Notes under the pieces: generated by a model
The model's input: only the letters and a program-made list of their open reading frames with translations
What the model was told of the DNA's origin: nothing
Database searches by the model: none
Made by a program: the position numbers and the translations under genes
Shown here: positions 25,427 through 34,754 of the stretch, in pieces
Numbering within the stretch: the first letter of the stretch is position 1
Layout of the letters: each line of letters starts with the position of its first letter
Source of the DNA: Hungatella_A sp034142505
GTDB taxonomy: Bacteria > Bacillota > Clostridia > Lachnospirales > Lachnospiraceae
Assembly (NCBI GenBank): GCA_034142505.1
Contig: JAWZDV010000065.1
Location: forward strand, 1 to 64,000
Length of the DNA stretch: 64,000 nt
Direction: 5' to 3'

Positions 25427-26987
25427 ATTCATGGTCTTTCATCTCCTCCAGATAAGCGTTCGCATCTTTAAAGAAACTGAAGATAATCAGCAGGATAATA
25501 ATACCGATAGGAAAAGCCGCGATGATGGACACTGTCTGTAAGTTCGCCATGGAGTTATCGGAGAAGATCAGGGCGATGGGCAGCAGCATCAGCAGGATGC
25601 CCCAGAACAGTTTCACGTTCTTGTGTGGCTCCGTACCGCTTGGCAGCTCCTTGCAGGAATAGGAGGCCGCCACCAGGGTGAGGGCGTCGAAGGAGGTAGC
25701 GTAAAAGGCGATCATGGTGACTGCCAGCAGGATCAGTACCAGCTGCGGCAGTGGCAGCGTGCCTATGATCGTGATGATGATCTCATACAGGTTGCCGGAA
25801 GCCTCATACAGGGAGAGTAAATCCACTTTGCCGGTCATCTGGAGATTCAGCCCGTAATTACCCAGGATAATGAATGAAGTAAATGTCCCCGCCAGCCCGA
25901 AGAAGTATCCGCCGAGAATCGTCTGTCGGATGGTTCTCCCTTTACTGATGGTACCGATAAAAAATGGAGTAGCCACACACCACACCATCCAGTAAGCCCA
26001 GTAGAAGATGGTCCAGGTCTGCGGGAATGAGGAGGTCCGCAAAGCGTCCGTCCAGGTGGACAGTCCAATAAAGTTCTGAGCCACGTTCCCAATGGCGGTA
26101 ATGCCGGTCTCAATAATATAGCGCGCTTCCCCGCCCCCAATCAGGACATAAGCCAAAAGAATGCCAAATAAGTACACACAGGACGCCGCCAGCTTGGCGA
26201 TCCCTTTCATACCAAAGTACACCGTTACCGTGTAGGTGATACAGATCACCACCAGGATTCCAATGGTCAGCCAGTGGGTCTGCGGAATGCCAAACACCTT
26301 GCTGAGGGCCATGGATAACAGCGGCGTTGCTAAAGAAAATGTGGTGGCGGTACCGGCCAGCAGCGCGAACACCGCCAGCAGGTCAATCACCTTCCCCCAG
26401 ACACCGTCCACCCGTTTACCGAGAATTGGACGGCAGGCCTCGGAGTATTTCTGTTTATTCCGTTTCCGAACATGGAGCATGAATCCGAAGGCTACAGCCA
26501 GCACCATGTAAAAACTCCAGGGAATCGGCCCCCAGTGGAACAGCGGATAAGTGGAAGCCCAGTCCTGCATAGTTCCCATATCCGAGATGTGAGGTTCTGC
26601 GGCGTACAGCATCCACTCACACAGGGAGTAGAATAAAATGTCGGCCGCCAGTCCGGCGGTGAACATCATAGAGCCCCATTTAAAAGGAGAATACTCCGGC
26701 TTCTCAGCGCCGCCCAACTTGATTTTCCCGTATCTGGAAAAAGCGATATACAGGGAGCACAAGAAGACCCCAAGTCCGATGATCAGATAATAGCTTCCCA
26801 GTTCATCTCCGAGAAAATAGCGGATCGAGGCGAGAATGCTGCCGGACCCCTCCGGGTTTACCATAAACAGAATGCATAATATCAGAATAAAGATAAAAGG
26901 CACTGCGGTAGTCACCCAGTCTAACTGGGACCAGATCCCCTTTGACCCGTTTGCCCGCTCCAATTCGTTCTGTTTTAATTTGTTCAT
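25425..26987 (-). CDS. BCCT-family betaine/carnitine/choline transporter
   Basis: A 520-residue, 12-helix secondary transporter. The BCCT core helix reads TWTIFYWAYWMVW followed by GTISKGRTIRQ, the family signature region with one Trp replaced by Tyr in the usual W-x-W-W. NPEGS and the FKWGSMMFTAGLAADILFY segment are also typical. It imports quaternary amines such as glycine betaine, carnitine or choline, as osmoprotectant or for anaerobic catabolism. ATG 26987 follows GGAGAAACACT; the longer frame upstream lacks a ribosome site. It is monocistronic and divergent from a lipoprotein gene. Confidence 0.9.
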   Translation of the reverse strand: MNKLKQNELERANGSKGIWSQLDWVTTAVPFIFILILCILFMVNPEGSGSILASIRYFLGDELGSYYLIIGLGVFLCSLYIAFSRYGKIKLGGAEKPEYSPFKWGSMMFTAGLAADILFYSLCEWMLYAAEPHISDMGTMQDWASTYPLFHWGPIPWSFYMVLAVAFGFMLHVRKRNKQKYSEACRPILGKRVDGVWGKVIDLLAVFALLAGTATTFSLATPLLSMALSKVFGIPQTHWLTIGILVVICITYTVTVYFGMKGIAKLAASCVYLFGILLAYVLIGGGEARYIIETGITAIGNVAQNFIGLSTWTDALRTSSFPQTWTIFYWAYWMVWCVATPFFIGTISKGRTIRQTILGGYFFGLAGTFTSFIILGNYGLNLQMTGKVDLLSLYEASGNLYEIIITIIGTLPLPQLVLILLAVTMIAFYATSFDALTLVAASYSCKELPSGTEPHKNVKLFWGILLMLLPIALIFSDNSMANLQTVSIIAAFPIGIIILLIIFSFFKDANAYLEEMKDHE

Positions 26988-27088
26988 AGTGTTTCTCCTC
27001 CTATGATGTTCAAAAATTATGTAAAATGAATTATATTGAACATAATAACACCGGTGAATCAAAATTGCAAGGGTTAAATATAAAGATT

Positions 27089-27140
27089 TTCTGACATTTT
27101 GCAAAAAGTAGTACAAAAACGTCAGAATATCTTATATAAT
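27089..27140 (+). promoter_or_regulatory. Promoter with inverted repeat ahead of the lipoprotein gene
   Basis: TATAAT at 27135-27140 is a consensus -10. TTCTGAC at 27089-27095 is inverted as GTCAGAA at 27121-27127, flanking the weak -35 area. This layout suggests a regulator site. Confidence 0.5.
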
Positions 27141-27170
27141 ACAGAGGTCGGTAAAAGGAGGAGAAATATT

Positions 27171-27680
27171 ATGAAGAAATTAGTAATTACATTATTATCA
27201 TGTACGTTATTACTGTGTGGCTGTACACAGAGCAATATTGTAGCATCGGAAGGCGACCGCGTTCCTGATACGGAGATCAAAGGCGGAATCGAGATTGAGT
27301 GGGGTCAGGTTTGGGATGATTTAGATGCCCAGTTCCTGGACAAGGAGCTGTATCCATTCAGCGAGAGCGTGAACTGCAATGTGGTAGATGAGGAGAACCG
27401 GATTGACGTGGTGCTTCTTGTAAATGAGGAGATTACCCAGGAGGAAGCCGGTGCATATGCCACAGCCGTATTAAAAGGGCTGAATGACAGTGTCGCGACA
27501 CAGGATTTTTCATTCAATGTTTCTGACGATGAGTTTTATGGAGATTTTGTCAGCAACAACGATGTCACCGTACTGGTGGCTCCGGCTATGACATTTGAAG
27601 ATTCGTCCACCTACATTCTGCAGGATACCATCAAAGCAGATGAGGAGTATAGACCGGTAGGTGCCACAACGGCAGAATAA
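27171..27680 (+). CDS. Small predicted lipoprotein of unknown function
   Basis: A 169-residue protein with a clear lipoprotein signal (LLSCTLLLCGCTQ, cysteine near residue 19). The mature part is acidic and predicted soluble, with no recognised family. It contains the acidic segment VDEENRIDVVLLVNEEITQEE. A strong AAAGGAGGAG site precedes ATG 27171, and its own terminator follows. It would be anchored to the outer face of the membrane. No function is inferred. Confidence 0.8.
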   Translation: MKKLVITLLSCTLLLCGCTQSNIVASEGDRVPDTEIKGGIEIEWGQVWDDLDAQFLDKELYPFSESVNCNVVDEENRIDVVLLVNEEITQEEAGAYATAVLKGLNDSVATQDFSFNVSDDEFYGDFVSNNDVTVLVAPAMTFEDSSTYILQDTIKADEEYRPVGATTAE

Positions 27681-27690
27681 GAGCAGATAA

Positions 27691-27719
27691 AGGGCTGTGG
27701 AGAATTCCACAGCCTCTTT
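27691..27719 (+). terminator. Terminator of the lipoprotein gene
   Basis: GGCTGTGG at 27693-27700 and CCACAGCC at 27707-27714 form the stem, followed by TCTTTTT. It lies between convergent genes. Confidence 0.9.
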
Positions 27720-28697
27720 TTATGACACGGTCAGCCCGCTATGATAGGAATAGCTTCCCAATTCGCTAAGCAGCGGTCCGAAATCCGCGTCTTCCGGATC
27801 AATGCCGCTGGTGATAATCTGGTTGATGAGATAGTAGACCGTATTGCATTTTGACAGACACTGCCGGAAGAGTTCCGGTAACGACTGGTCGGAGGCCAGA
27901 CGCCTGTCCCAGGGATTACACCAGGTCTCGTGGTCTAAGTTGAGACACTGTCTGGGATTCGTTACCGTATCGGTCACCAGTTTTCTGGAGGCCATGGGAT
28001 TGCGCCTCAAGATGGACTCCACAAACTCAATGCTGTTGCGCTTGATACCCGACGGATCGGACAAGGTCCGGCAGCCGAAGCGCATAGCCATGATGGATCG
28101 GTGCACCATGGCAGGGGTCACCTGGAAGTTATTCTTGTAGGTGATGGGATAATACGTTTTATTGATGCAGGTTGACATCATGCGGGACACAAACTGCATC
28201 TCCATACCATTTAAACAAATCGTGGCCGCCTGGTTGAACTGGGACGGCTTTTTCTTTTTGTATTTGAGTAGCAATAGGGCGTCGATATCATTTTCCAGAG
28301 CGGCATGGAGGCCGTGGTGCTGGCTGCTGGGATTGCTGGTATCATATTGAATCCGCCCATAGACAAAGGGATGGCAGATGGAATCCCCAATATAGTGATT
28401 CAGATAACCGCAAAAATAAGACAATGCCTGCTCCCGTTGCTGCTTGGATTTGATCTGCGCCATCTCCTCCATGTAACAGGCAAAGAATTCGCTGATATGG
28501 CTCTCATGCATATAGGAACCCACGTTGCGGTAATCCCGGTGCCGGAGAATGGGAATATTGTAAAAGAACATATCCGGTCCCTGAAGTCCCAGCTGGTAGA
28601 GCCAGCGGTACTTGGATATAATTCGTTTTAATTGATTGGCCGGTAAATCATTGTAAGCTTTCATACCTAAAATATAGTGGGTCGTGAAACCGGGCAT
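27720..28697 (-). CDS. Zinc-dependent phospholipase C-like protein
   Basis: A 325-residue protein resembling the zinc-dependent phospholipase C/S1-P1 nuclease fold (PF00882-like) of Firmicutes. Histidine/aspartate pairs that would ligate zinc are seen in TTHYILG, QGPDMFF, YFCGYLNHYIGDSICHPF and HHGLHAALENDID. There is no signal peptide, so it is probably cytoplasmic and its true substrate is unknown. ATG 28697 is chosen over the GTG at 28712 because GAGGG lies at the right distance. Confidence 0.75.
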   Translation of the reverse strand: MPGFTTHYILGMKAYNDLPANQLKRIISKYRWLYQLGLQGPDMFFYNIPILRHRDYRNVGSYMHESHISEFFACYMEEMAQIKSKQQREQALSYFCGYLNHYIGDSICHPFVYGRIQYDTSNPSSQHHGLHAALENDIDALLLLKYKKKKPSQFNQAATICLNGMEMQFVSRMMSTCINKTYYPITYKNNFQVTPAMVHRSIMAMRFGCRTLSDPSGIKRNSIEFVESILRRNPMASRKLVTDTVTNPRQCLNLDHETWCNPWDRRLASDQSLPELFRQCLSKCNTVYYLINQIITSGIDPEDADFGPLLSELGSYSYHSGLTVS

Positions 28698-28816
28698 CTT
28701 AAAATCCCTCACTTTCTATACAACTATCATTATTGTAATCATATCATATTTTTATTCGTATGCATAGTTCAACTGACGCCGGAATAGATGATAGAAAGAG
28801 GTTTTGAGGTGAGCAA

Positions 28817-30181
28817 ATGATTCATCAGATACACGCACTCGTGTGGGGACCGGCCATGTTAATTGCTTTGATCGCCATCGGCGTCCTGTACAGTATCCGC
28901 TCCGGATTTTTTCAAATCAGGAAAATGGGTTACTGGTGGCGTTCCACCGCGGGAAGTCTGAGAGAAGCCGGCAAGAGCACGGCAAAAGACGGACATTCGG
29001 TCACAAAGATTCAGGCCGCCTGCACGGCGCTGGCCGCCACGGTGGGCACAGGGAATATTGTAGGGGTCGCCACTGCTCTGACTGCCGGAGGTCCGGGAGC
29101 CATCTTCTGGATGTGGGTATCCGCGGGAATCGGCATGATGACGGCCTACGCCGAGACCAGTCTTGGCATCCGCTACCGCTACCGGAATGCGGAAAACCGG
29201 TGGATCTGCGGCCCCATGGTTTATCTGGAAAAAGGCTTACATATGCCCTGGCTGGGGCTTCTGTACAGTATTTTCTGTATTCTGTCTTCCTTAGGGATGG
29301 GAAGCATGGTGCAGTCCAATGCCATTGCGGAGACTATGAATTACACTTTCGGCACGGCGCCTTTGACGGTGGGACTGGTGCTGGCTATTCTGGTTCTGAT
29401 CGTGATCTGGGGCGGAATCAGCCGGATTGCCTATGTGTCTGAGCGGCTGATGCCCGTATCCGCCGGAATCTATATTATCTTTTCCCTGATTGTGATTTTC
29501 TCCTGTTATGACAGAATCCCGATGGTAGTCAGCCAGATTCTCACATCGGCTCTGGCGCCGGAGGCGCTGCTTGGCGGCGTGGGCGGTTATGGGCTCAGCA
29601 GGAGCCTTCGCTACGGAATCGCGCGGGGCGTGTTCTCCAACGAGGCGGGGCTTGGCTCTCTGGCTATCCTCCATGGCGCGGCGGAGGACACCACGCCGGA
29701 AGAGCAGGGTATGTGGGCTATGTTTGAGGTATTTTTCGACACGGTGATTATCTGCACACTGACGGCCCTTGTCATCTTATGCATGACGACGGAGGGGCTG
29801 GACAACGTTTTTTACGACGGTGCGGCGTTGACCACCTACTGTTTCGAACTGCGGCTGGGGGATGTGGGAAGATATCTGGTGTCCGGCTCCATGCTGGTAT
29901 TTGCCTTCGCTACCATCATCGCCTGGTACTACTTAGGCAGGCAGACCGTGGCCTACGTGCTGGACCGTCTAAGCCGGAAATCCGCCTTTGTTCGCAAAAA
30001 TACAAAGTGGCTGGAAAAGCTGTATTTACTTCTCTATTTAGATGCCGTCTATCTGGGCTGTATCAGCAGCCTAAAGACTGTGTGGGAATTATCTGATATC
30101 TGGAACGGTCTTATGGCCGTGCCTAACATGATTGCCCTGGTACTCCTCATGCGGCAGGTGAAATTCCCGAAAGGAACCTGA
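28817..30181 (+). CDS. Sodium:alanine/glycine symporter (AGCS family)
   Basis: A 454-residue polytopic transporter. Family signatures are TALAATVGTGNIVGVATAL near residue 75, FWMWVSAGIGMMTAYAE and FSNEAGLGSLAILHGAAED near 275. It imports alanine or glycine with sodium. The ribosome site GAGGTGAG precedes ATG 28817. It appears to be transcribed alone. Confidence 0.93.
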   Translation: MIHQIHALVWGPAMLIALIAIGVLYSIRSGFFQIRKMGYWWRSTAGSLREAGKSTAKDGHSVTKIQAACTALAATVGTGNIVGVATALTAGGPGAIFWMWVSAGIGMMTAYAETSLGIRYRYRNAENRWICGPMVYLEKGLHMPWLGLLYSIFCILSSLGMGSMVQSNAIAETMNYTFGTAPLTVGLVLAILVLIVIWGGISRIAYVSERLMPVSAGIYIIFSLIVIFSCYDRIPMVVSQILTSALAPEALLGGVGGYGLSRSLRYGIARGVFSNEAGLGSLAILHGAAEDTTPEEQGMWAMFEVFFDTVIICTLTALVILCMTTEGLDNVFYDGAALTTYCFELRLGDVGRYLVSGSMLVFAFATIIAWYYLGRQTVAYVLDRLSRKSAFVRKNTKWLEKLYLLLYLDAVYLGCISSLKTVWELSDIWNGLMAVPNMIALVLLMRQVKFPKGT

Positions 30182-30308
30182 CGGATGGGAGCGTGAGCGC
30201 ATACCAGGTTGTAAAAAAGTTCCAACTCCCCAGAAACCGGCAGTCATGGGATAATCAGGTTAAGAGAAACGATTACCATGAATGTTAAGTTTGAAGGGAG
30301 GAGTAACG

Positions 30309-31058
30309 ATGTTAAATCCATACGCAGTGCAGTACTACGAGCACATTATGGATATTATGAAACGAATCATGAATGAGAGTGGGGACGATATTGACAGGGC
30401 AGCGAACGCCATGTATCAATGTTGGAAATCCGGCGGCAATCTGTTTGCATTCGGTCCCGGTCATGCGGGGATGTTTGCGGAGGAGATGTTCTATCGGGCC
30501 GGTGGCCTGGCGGTCACCAATCCGCTGTTTCACTCAGGCCTTATGTGCAACGAGCGTCCCATCACCCTGACATCTGATTTGGAATGTCTGCCAGGTTACG
30601 CCACGGTGATACTGAAGCAAAGCGGACTAAAATCGGGAGACTGCCTCATCATTCACTCCGTAGCCGCCCGGAACCCGGTGGTGGTGGAGATGGCGAGAGA
30701 AGCCAGAATGAAAGGAATCTTCGTAATCGGAATTATTAACATGGATTATGCTACTCATGTGACAAGTAAGGACCCGTCCGGGAATATGATGTATGACGAA
30801 TGTCATATTGTTATTGACACAAAAGGCGATCTGGGGGATTCCTGTATTCAGATGGATGGTGTGAAACAGAAAGTGGCGCCTACGTCATCCGTACTCGGCT
30901 CCTTTATAGCTAATCTGCTGGTTCTTCAACTTTGTGATCTGATGAGACAGTATGAGAAGACGCCGCCGCCAGTTTACCAGAGTGCCAATATTGATGGTGG
31001 AGCGGCATACAATGCGGAACTGATGAAAAAGTTCAAAGACAGAATCTTCTATATGTAG
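30309..31058 (+). CDS. SIS-domain protein (UPF0309-like)
   Basis: A 249-residue phosphosugar-binding SIS protein. The motif GGNLFAFGPGHAGMFAEEMF followed by YRAGGLAVTNP is characteristic of the UPF0309 group, and VAPTSSVLGSFIANLLVLQL forms the C-terminal helix. Members bind phosphosugars and may isomerise or sense them; the reaction is not established. A strong GGGAGGAG site supports ATG 30309. It is the first gene of a nine-gene unit with an ABC importer and two-component system, so it probably processes the imported compound or a product. Confidence 0.8.
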   Translation: MLNPYAVQYYEHIMDIMKRIMNESGDDIDRAANAMYQCWKSGGNLFAFGPGHAGMFAEEMFYRAGGLAVTNPLFHSGLMCNERPITLTSDLECLPGYATVILKQSGLKSGDCLIIHSVAARNPVVVEMAREARMKGIFVIGIINMDYATHVTSKDPSGNMMYDECHIVIDTKGDLGDSCIQMDGVKQKVAPTSSVLGSFIANLLVLQLCDLMRQYEKTPPPVYQSANIDGGAAYNAELMKKFKDRIFYM

Positions 31059-31127
31059 TACCAGTGAATAGGAAACTTAAAACAAAAAACGAAGAAAGAA
31101 TACTGAGAAGATCGGTAGGAGGGACTT

Positions 31128-32363
31128 ATGAAAAAAAGTATGAGAACAGTATTGGCAGCTGCCCTGAGTCTGGCTTGTGTGTTCCAACTGGCAGGATGCT
31201 CCGGCAAAAAAGAGACGAATCCGTCAAATGCAGCCGCGGCGGCAGCAGACACAAAACAGGAAACCGGCGCTGCGGATGATTCCGCAGAACCCACACAAAC
31301 ACAGTCCGGCTCGGAAATACCCGCCGGCGATATGCTGTGGCAGGTAGAGCCGCTGCCGGAGAAGACAAAGCTGGTGGTGTCCTATTTAGCTAACAGCACC
31401 CCAGGCCTGACCACCTACATTGCCAAAGAAAAGGGCTGGCTGGACCAGTGTAACCTGGATGTGGAGATGGTATACTTCGCAGGAGGTCCGGCTCAGATGG
31501 AGGCATCCGGGTCCTGGGATGTGGGGACCTCAGGAATCGGAGGCATTATCACCGGCGTTCTGAATTCGGATATCAAGGTTTTGGGTGTTGCAGCCCGTGA
31601 CCAGGGGCTGTTCCAGGCATTTTTCGCCAGAAAAGATTCGGATATCGTCAAAGACGGGACAGGCTTCGGAACTGTGCCGGAGGTGTACGGAAAACCGGAG
31701 AGCTGGAAAGGAAAAGACATTCTGACCGCCGTCGGAACCACCAACAACTACACCCTGTACTGCACCTTAAAAAGCCTGGGTTTGACGTTAGAAGACGTGA
31801 ACCTGATCAACATGGATATCGCGTCGGCGACCACGGCATTTCTGGCGGGACAGGGAGACCTTGCAGGCGTGCAGGGAACCATGATCTATGACGAAGCGTA
31901 TCAGAAAGCGGACAGTGAGTATGTGATGGTCAGCAGTGACCAGATGTTAAAGAGCGGCTTATCCGTCAACTATGTGGCGTCACCCACTGCCTGGGATACC
32001 AAACAGGAAGCTGTTGCCAAATGGCTGGAACTGGCTGCCATGGCCGGTGAGTGGGCCAACGCCCATCAGGAGGAGGCCGCCCAGATGATGACCGACATGT
32101 ACCAGACCGACGGATATGACACAAAGCTGGAAGACAATTTCATCACAATCAAAGAAAATCCATTTACCACCCTGGAGGAGAACTATCAGTTTTTCACCGA
32201 GAAGGACGAGACCGGCGATCTGTTGGTAAAAACCCAGATTTATAATCCCATGAACGGTTATGTGGAGATGGGCAACTACACAGAGGCTCAGATGGAAGAA
32301 CTGAAAGCAAAAGATAATTTCATCTCCGAACCCATGCTGGAGATCTACGGCAGAGCCAAATAA
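31128..32363 (+). CDS. NitT/TauT-type substrate-binding lipoprotein (first)
   Basis: A 411-residue lipoprotein with lipobox LAGCSG (cysteine near residue 24), then an Ala/Glu/Thr-rich linker to about residue 65. The binding domain begins KLVVSYLANSTPGLTTYIAK and contains YFAGGPAQMEASGSWDVGTSG, typical of NMT1/SsuA-like proteins. The family carries nitrate, sulfonates, thiamin precursors or other small polar molecules; the ligand here is unknown. A second, distinct binding protein is encoded at 35528. Confidence 0.88.
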   Translation: MKKSMRTVLAAALSLACVFQLAGCSGKKETNPSNAAAAAADTKQETGAADDSAEPTQTQSGSEIPAGDMLWQVEPLPEKTKLVVSYLANSTPGLTTYIAKEKGWLDQCNLDVEMVYFAGGPAQMEASGSWDVGTSGIGGIITGVLNSDIKVLGVAARDQGLFQAFFARKDSDIVKDGTGFGTVPEVYGKPESWKGKDILTAVGTTNNYTLYCTLKSLGLTLEDVNLINMDIASATTAFLAGQGDLAGVQGTMIYDEAYQKADSEYVMVSSDQMLKSGLSVNYVASPTAWDTKQEAVAKWLELAAMAGEWANAHQEEAAQMMTDMYQTDGYDTKLEDNFITIKENPFTTLEENYQFFTEKDETGDLLVKTQIYNPMNGYVEMGNYTEAQMEELKAKDNFISEPMLEIYGRAK

Positions 32364-32383
32364 AACGGTACAGGAGGCAGAAG

Positions 32384-33172
32384 ATGGCAACGTACAAATC
32401 CAATTTTAAATACCACGTGATCCTCCCGCTGGCAACAATTATCGTATTCCTGGGGGTGTGGGAGCTGGTAGGATTTTTCGGAATCATTCCCGCAAAATTT
32501 CTCCCCTCTCCCTCCGCCCTTGTGGCTGCATGTTCGGACAAGCTGGTAAATCCGAAGCCGGAGGGAGCCACGTTGATCCAAAATCTGGTATCCAGCATCC
32601 AGATCTCCTTTGTGGGTTTTCTCACCGCCATTGCCATCGGAATTCCGCTGGGGCTGCTGATGGGATTTTATGAACCCTTTGACCGGTTTGTCAAGCCGGT
32701 GTTCGAGATGATCCGTCCGATTCCGCCCATCGCCTGGATTCCCCTGACCATCGTAATGCTGGGAATTGGATTTAAGGCGAAAGTGTTTATCATCTGTTTT
32801 GCCGCCTTTGTGCCCTGTGTCATGAATGCCTACACGGGAATCAAGCTGACCAACCCGACGCTAATCCAGGTGGCGAAGGCCTGCGGCGCTTCGGACCTGC
32901 AGATTTTCTTCAAGGTCTGCATCCCGTCCTCTGTCCAGATGGTATTTGCGGGAGTCCAGATTGCGCTGTCGGCCTCCTGGTCCACCCTGGTGGCCGCGGA
33001 AATGCTGGCGTCCTCGTCCGGCCTTGGTTATATGATACAGATGGGGCGTCTGCTGGCCCGGCCGGATTTGATTGTGCTTGGAATGCTGATCATTGGAATC
33101 ATCGGTTTTCTGCTCTCGGCGCTGCTCTCCGTGCTGGAACAGAACCTGGCGAAATGGAGGGTGGTAAGATGA
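32384..33172 (+). CDS. NitT/TauT-type ABC permease (first)
   Basis: A 262-residue permease with about six helices. It contains EMIRPIPPIAWIPLTIVMLG, the SsuC/TauC signature, and the EAA coupling loop around QVAKACGASDLQIFFKVCIP. It overlaps the second permease gene by four bases (ATGA), indicating translational coupling and a heterodimeric channel. Confidence 0.92.
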   Translation: MATYKSNFKYHVILPLATIIVFLGVWELVGFFGIIPAKFLPSPSALVAACSDKLVNPKPEGATLIQNLVSSIQISFVGFLTAIAIGIPLGLLMGFYEPFDRFVKPVFEMIRPIPPIAWIPLTIVMLGIGFKAKVFIICFAAFVPCVMNAYTGIKLTNPTLIQVAKACGASDLQIFFKVCIPSSVQMVFAGVQIALSASWSTLVAAEMLASSSGLGYMIQMGRLLARPDLIVLGMLIIGIIGFLLSALLSVLEQNLAKWRVVR

Positions 33173-33933
33173 AAGGAAAGAAAAATCTGTTTTACTATGC
33201 CGCCCCATTTTGTTCCATCCTTCTTTTATTCCTGGGGTGGCTGTACATATCGTCGGCCAAACCGGAGTTGTTTCCCACCCCGGCAGCTACCTGGGACCGG
33301 CTGGTTCTGCTGCTTGAGAAACCGCTGGCCAGGGTGCCGCTGTGGAAGCATGTGGTCAACAGTCTCCGCCGGGTGGTGATTGCCCTTGTGGCCGCCGGCG
33401 TGGCAGGTGTCGTCTTTGGCATCTTTATGGGATGGAACCGGACCTTTCGCGCAACGCTTGGCAGTCTGTTTCAGATCATCCGCCCGATCCCGCCTATTGC
33501 CTGGATTCCCTTAATCACCATTTGGTTTGGCATCGGGGAATTTCCGAAGGTGTTAATCATCTTCATCGGAACCTTCTCCATCGTGGTGACCAATACCTAC
33601 ACAGGCGTGGCCATGACAGACCCCTTAAATCTGGCGGTCGGGAAAATCTTTCACGCGTCCAACCGGGAGATTCTCATGGAGATTGTGCTTCCGGCGGCCC
33701 TGCCGGCAATCTTTTCCGGAATCAGGATGGCCATCGGCGTGGGCTGGGCCATCGTGCTGGCCGCGGAGATGGTAGGCGCGGCATCCGGCGTGGGATTTTT
33801 GATCTTCCGGGGCAATGAACTCCGTGATATGCCTTTAATCTTTGTCTGCATGTTTATCATCGGTATCATCGGGGCCCTGCTTTCCGTAGGCGCTTCCTGG
33901 CTTGAGAGGAGACTGTGTCCATGGAAGAATTAA
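33169..33933 (+). CDS. NitT/TauT-type ABC permease (second)
   Basis: A 254-residue permease homologous to, but clearly different from, the first. It has IIRPIPPIAWIPLITIWFG and the coupling loop VGKIFHASNREILMEIVLP. ATG 33169 overlaps the previous stop and follows GGAGGGTGG; ATG 33154 would swallow that site. Two different permeases match two different ATPases and two binding proteins in the same unit. Confidence 0.92.
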   Translation: MKGKKNLFYYAAPFCSILLLFLGWLYISSAKPELFPTPAATWDRLVLLLEKPLARVPLWKHVVNSLRRVVIALVAAGVAGVVFGIFMGWNRTFRATLGSLFQIIRPIPPIAWIPLITIWFGIGEFPKVLIIFIGTFSIVVTNTYTGVAMTDPLNLAVGKIFHASNREILMEIVLPAALPAIFSGIRMAIGVGWAIVLAAEMVGAASGVGFLIFRGNELRDMPLIFVCMFIIGIIGALLSVGASWLERRLCPWKN

Positions 33934-34685
33934 AAAAGAGACTGGAGATTGAACACATCAAAAAAACATTTTTCTCCCCTAAAGGAGAAGCGTTTGAGGC
34001 GATCCGGGATGTATCCTTTGACGTGCGGGACTGTGAGTTTCTGGTGCTGCTGGGGCCGGGACTTTGCGGAAAGACGGTGCTGTTGAACATCCTGGCGGGA
34101 CTGGAGGAAGCGTCTTTTGGCACAATCCGTCTGGATGGACGGGAATGGAAGGGCTGCAGCGATAAGATCTCCATGGTCTTTCAGAAGCTGGGTCTGTTCT
34201 CCTGGAAGACCGTCATGGAAAATGTGGAAGTTGGGCTTAAGTATACCGGCGTCTCCAAAAAGGAGCGGCGGGAGCGGGCCCAGAAATTCATCGACTTAGT
34301 GGGACTTACCGGATTTGAGCAGTCCTACCCGGGCCAGCTGTCCGGCGGCATGAAACAGAGAGTGGGGATTGCCAGGGCGTATACCGCCAACCCGGAGATT
34401 CTCATTCTGGACGAGCCCTTCGGCCAGCTGGACGCCCAGACCCGTTATGCCATGGAGGATGAGATTCTCCGCACCTGGGAGCAGGAGAAGAAGACCATCA
34501 TTTTTGTGACTAACAACATCGAGGAGGCCGTGTACTTAGGAGACCGGATCATTCTTCTGGAGCAATGTCCCACCGCGGTAAAGGAAATCTATGAGATCAA
34601 TCTTCCAAGGCCGCGAAACATGATGGACGAAGCGTTTATGGAACTCCGCACCAAAATATCGGATCACATGGAACTTTCGGTGTAA
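33921..34685 (+). CDS. ABC ATPase of the NitT/TauT-type importer, with altered H-switch
   Basis: A 254-residue ATPase. Walker A GPGLCGKT is at 45-52, Q-loop Gln88, signature LSGGM at 140-144 and Walker B LILDE at 161-165. The switch segment reads FVTNNIEEA, with Asn198 where nearly all ABC ATPases have the catalytic-switch histidine. The residue after GKT is Val rather than the usual Thr/Ser-rich loop. ATG 33921 follows GAGAGGAG and overlaps the second permease gene. It probably pairs with the ATPase at 34755, which has the complementary defect. Confidence 0.9.
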   Translation: MEELKKRLEIEHIKKTFFSPKGEAFEAIRDVSFDVRDCEFLVLLGPGLCGKTVLLNILAGLEEASFGTIRLDGREWKGCSDKISMVFQKLGLFSWKTVMENVEVGLKYTGVSKKERRERAQKFIDLVGLTGFEQSYPGQLSGGMKQRVGIARAYTANPEILILDEPFGQLDAQTRYAMEDEILRTWEQEKKTIIFVTNNIEEAVYLGDRIILLEQCPTAVKEIYEINLPRPRNMMDEAFMELRTKISDHMELSV

Positions 34686-34754
34686 CGTGCCGGATGGATG
34701 GAAGCGGACAGAATCAGGAATAACAAAAGAAAGAGATAACGGATGGAGGCGGCT

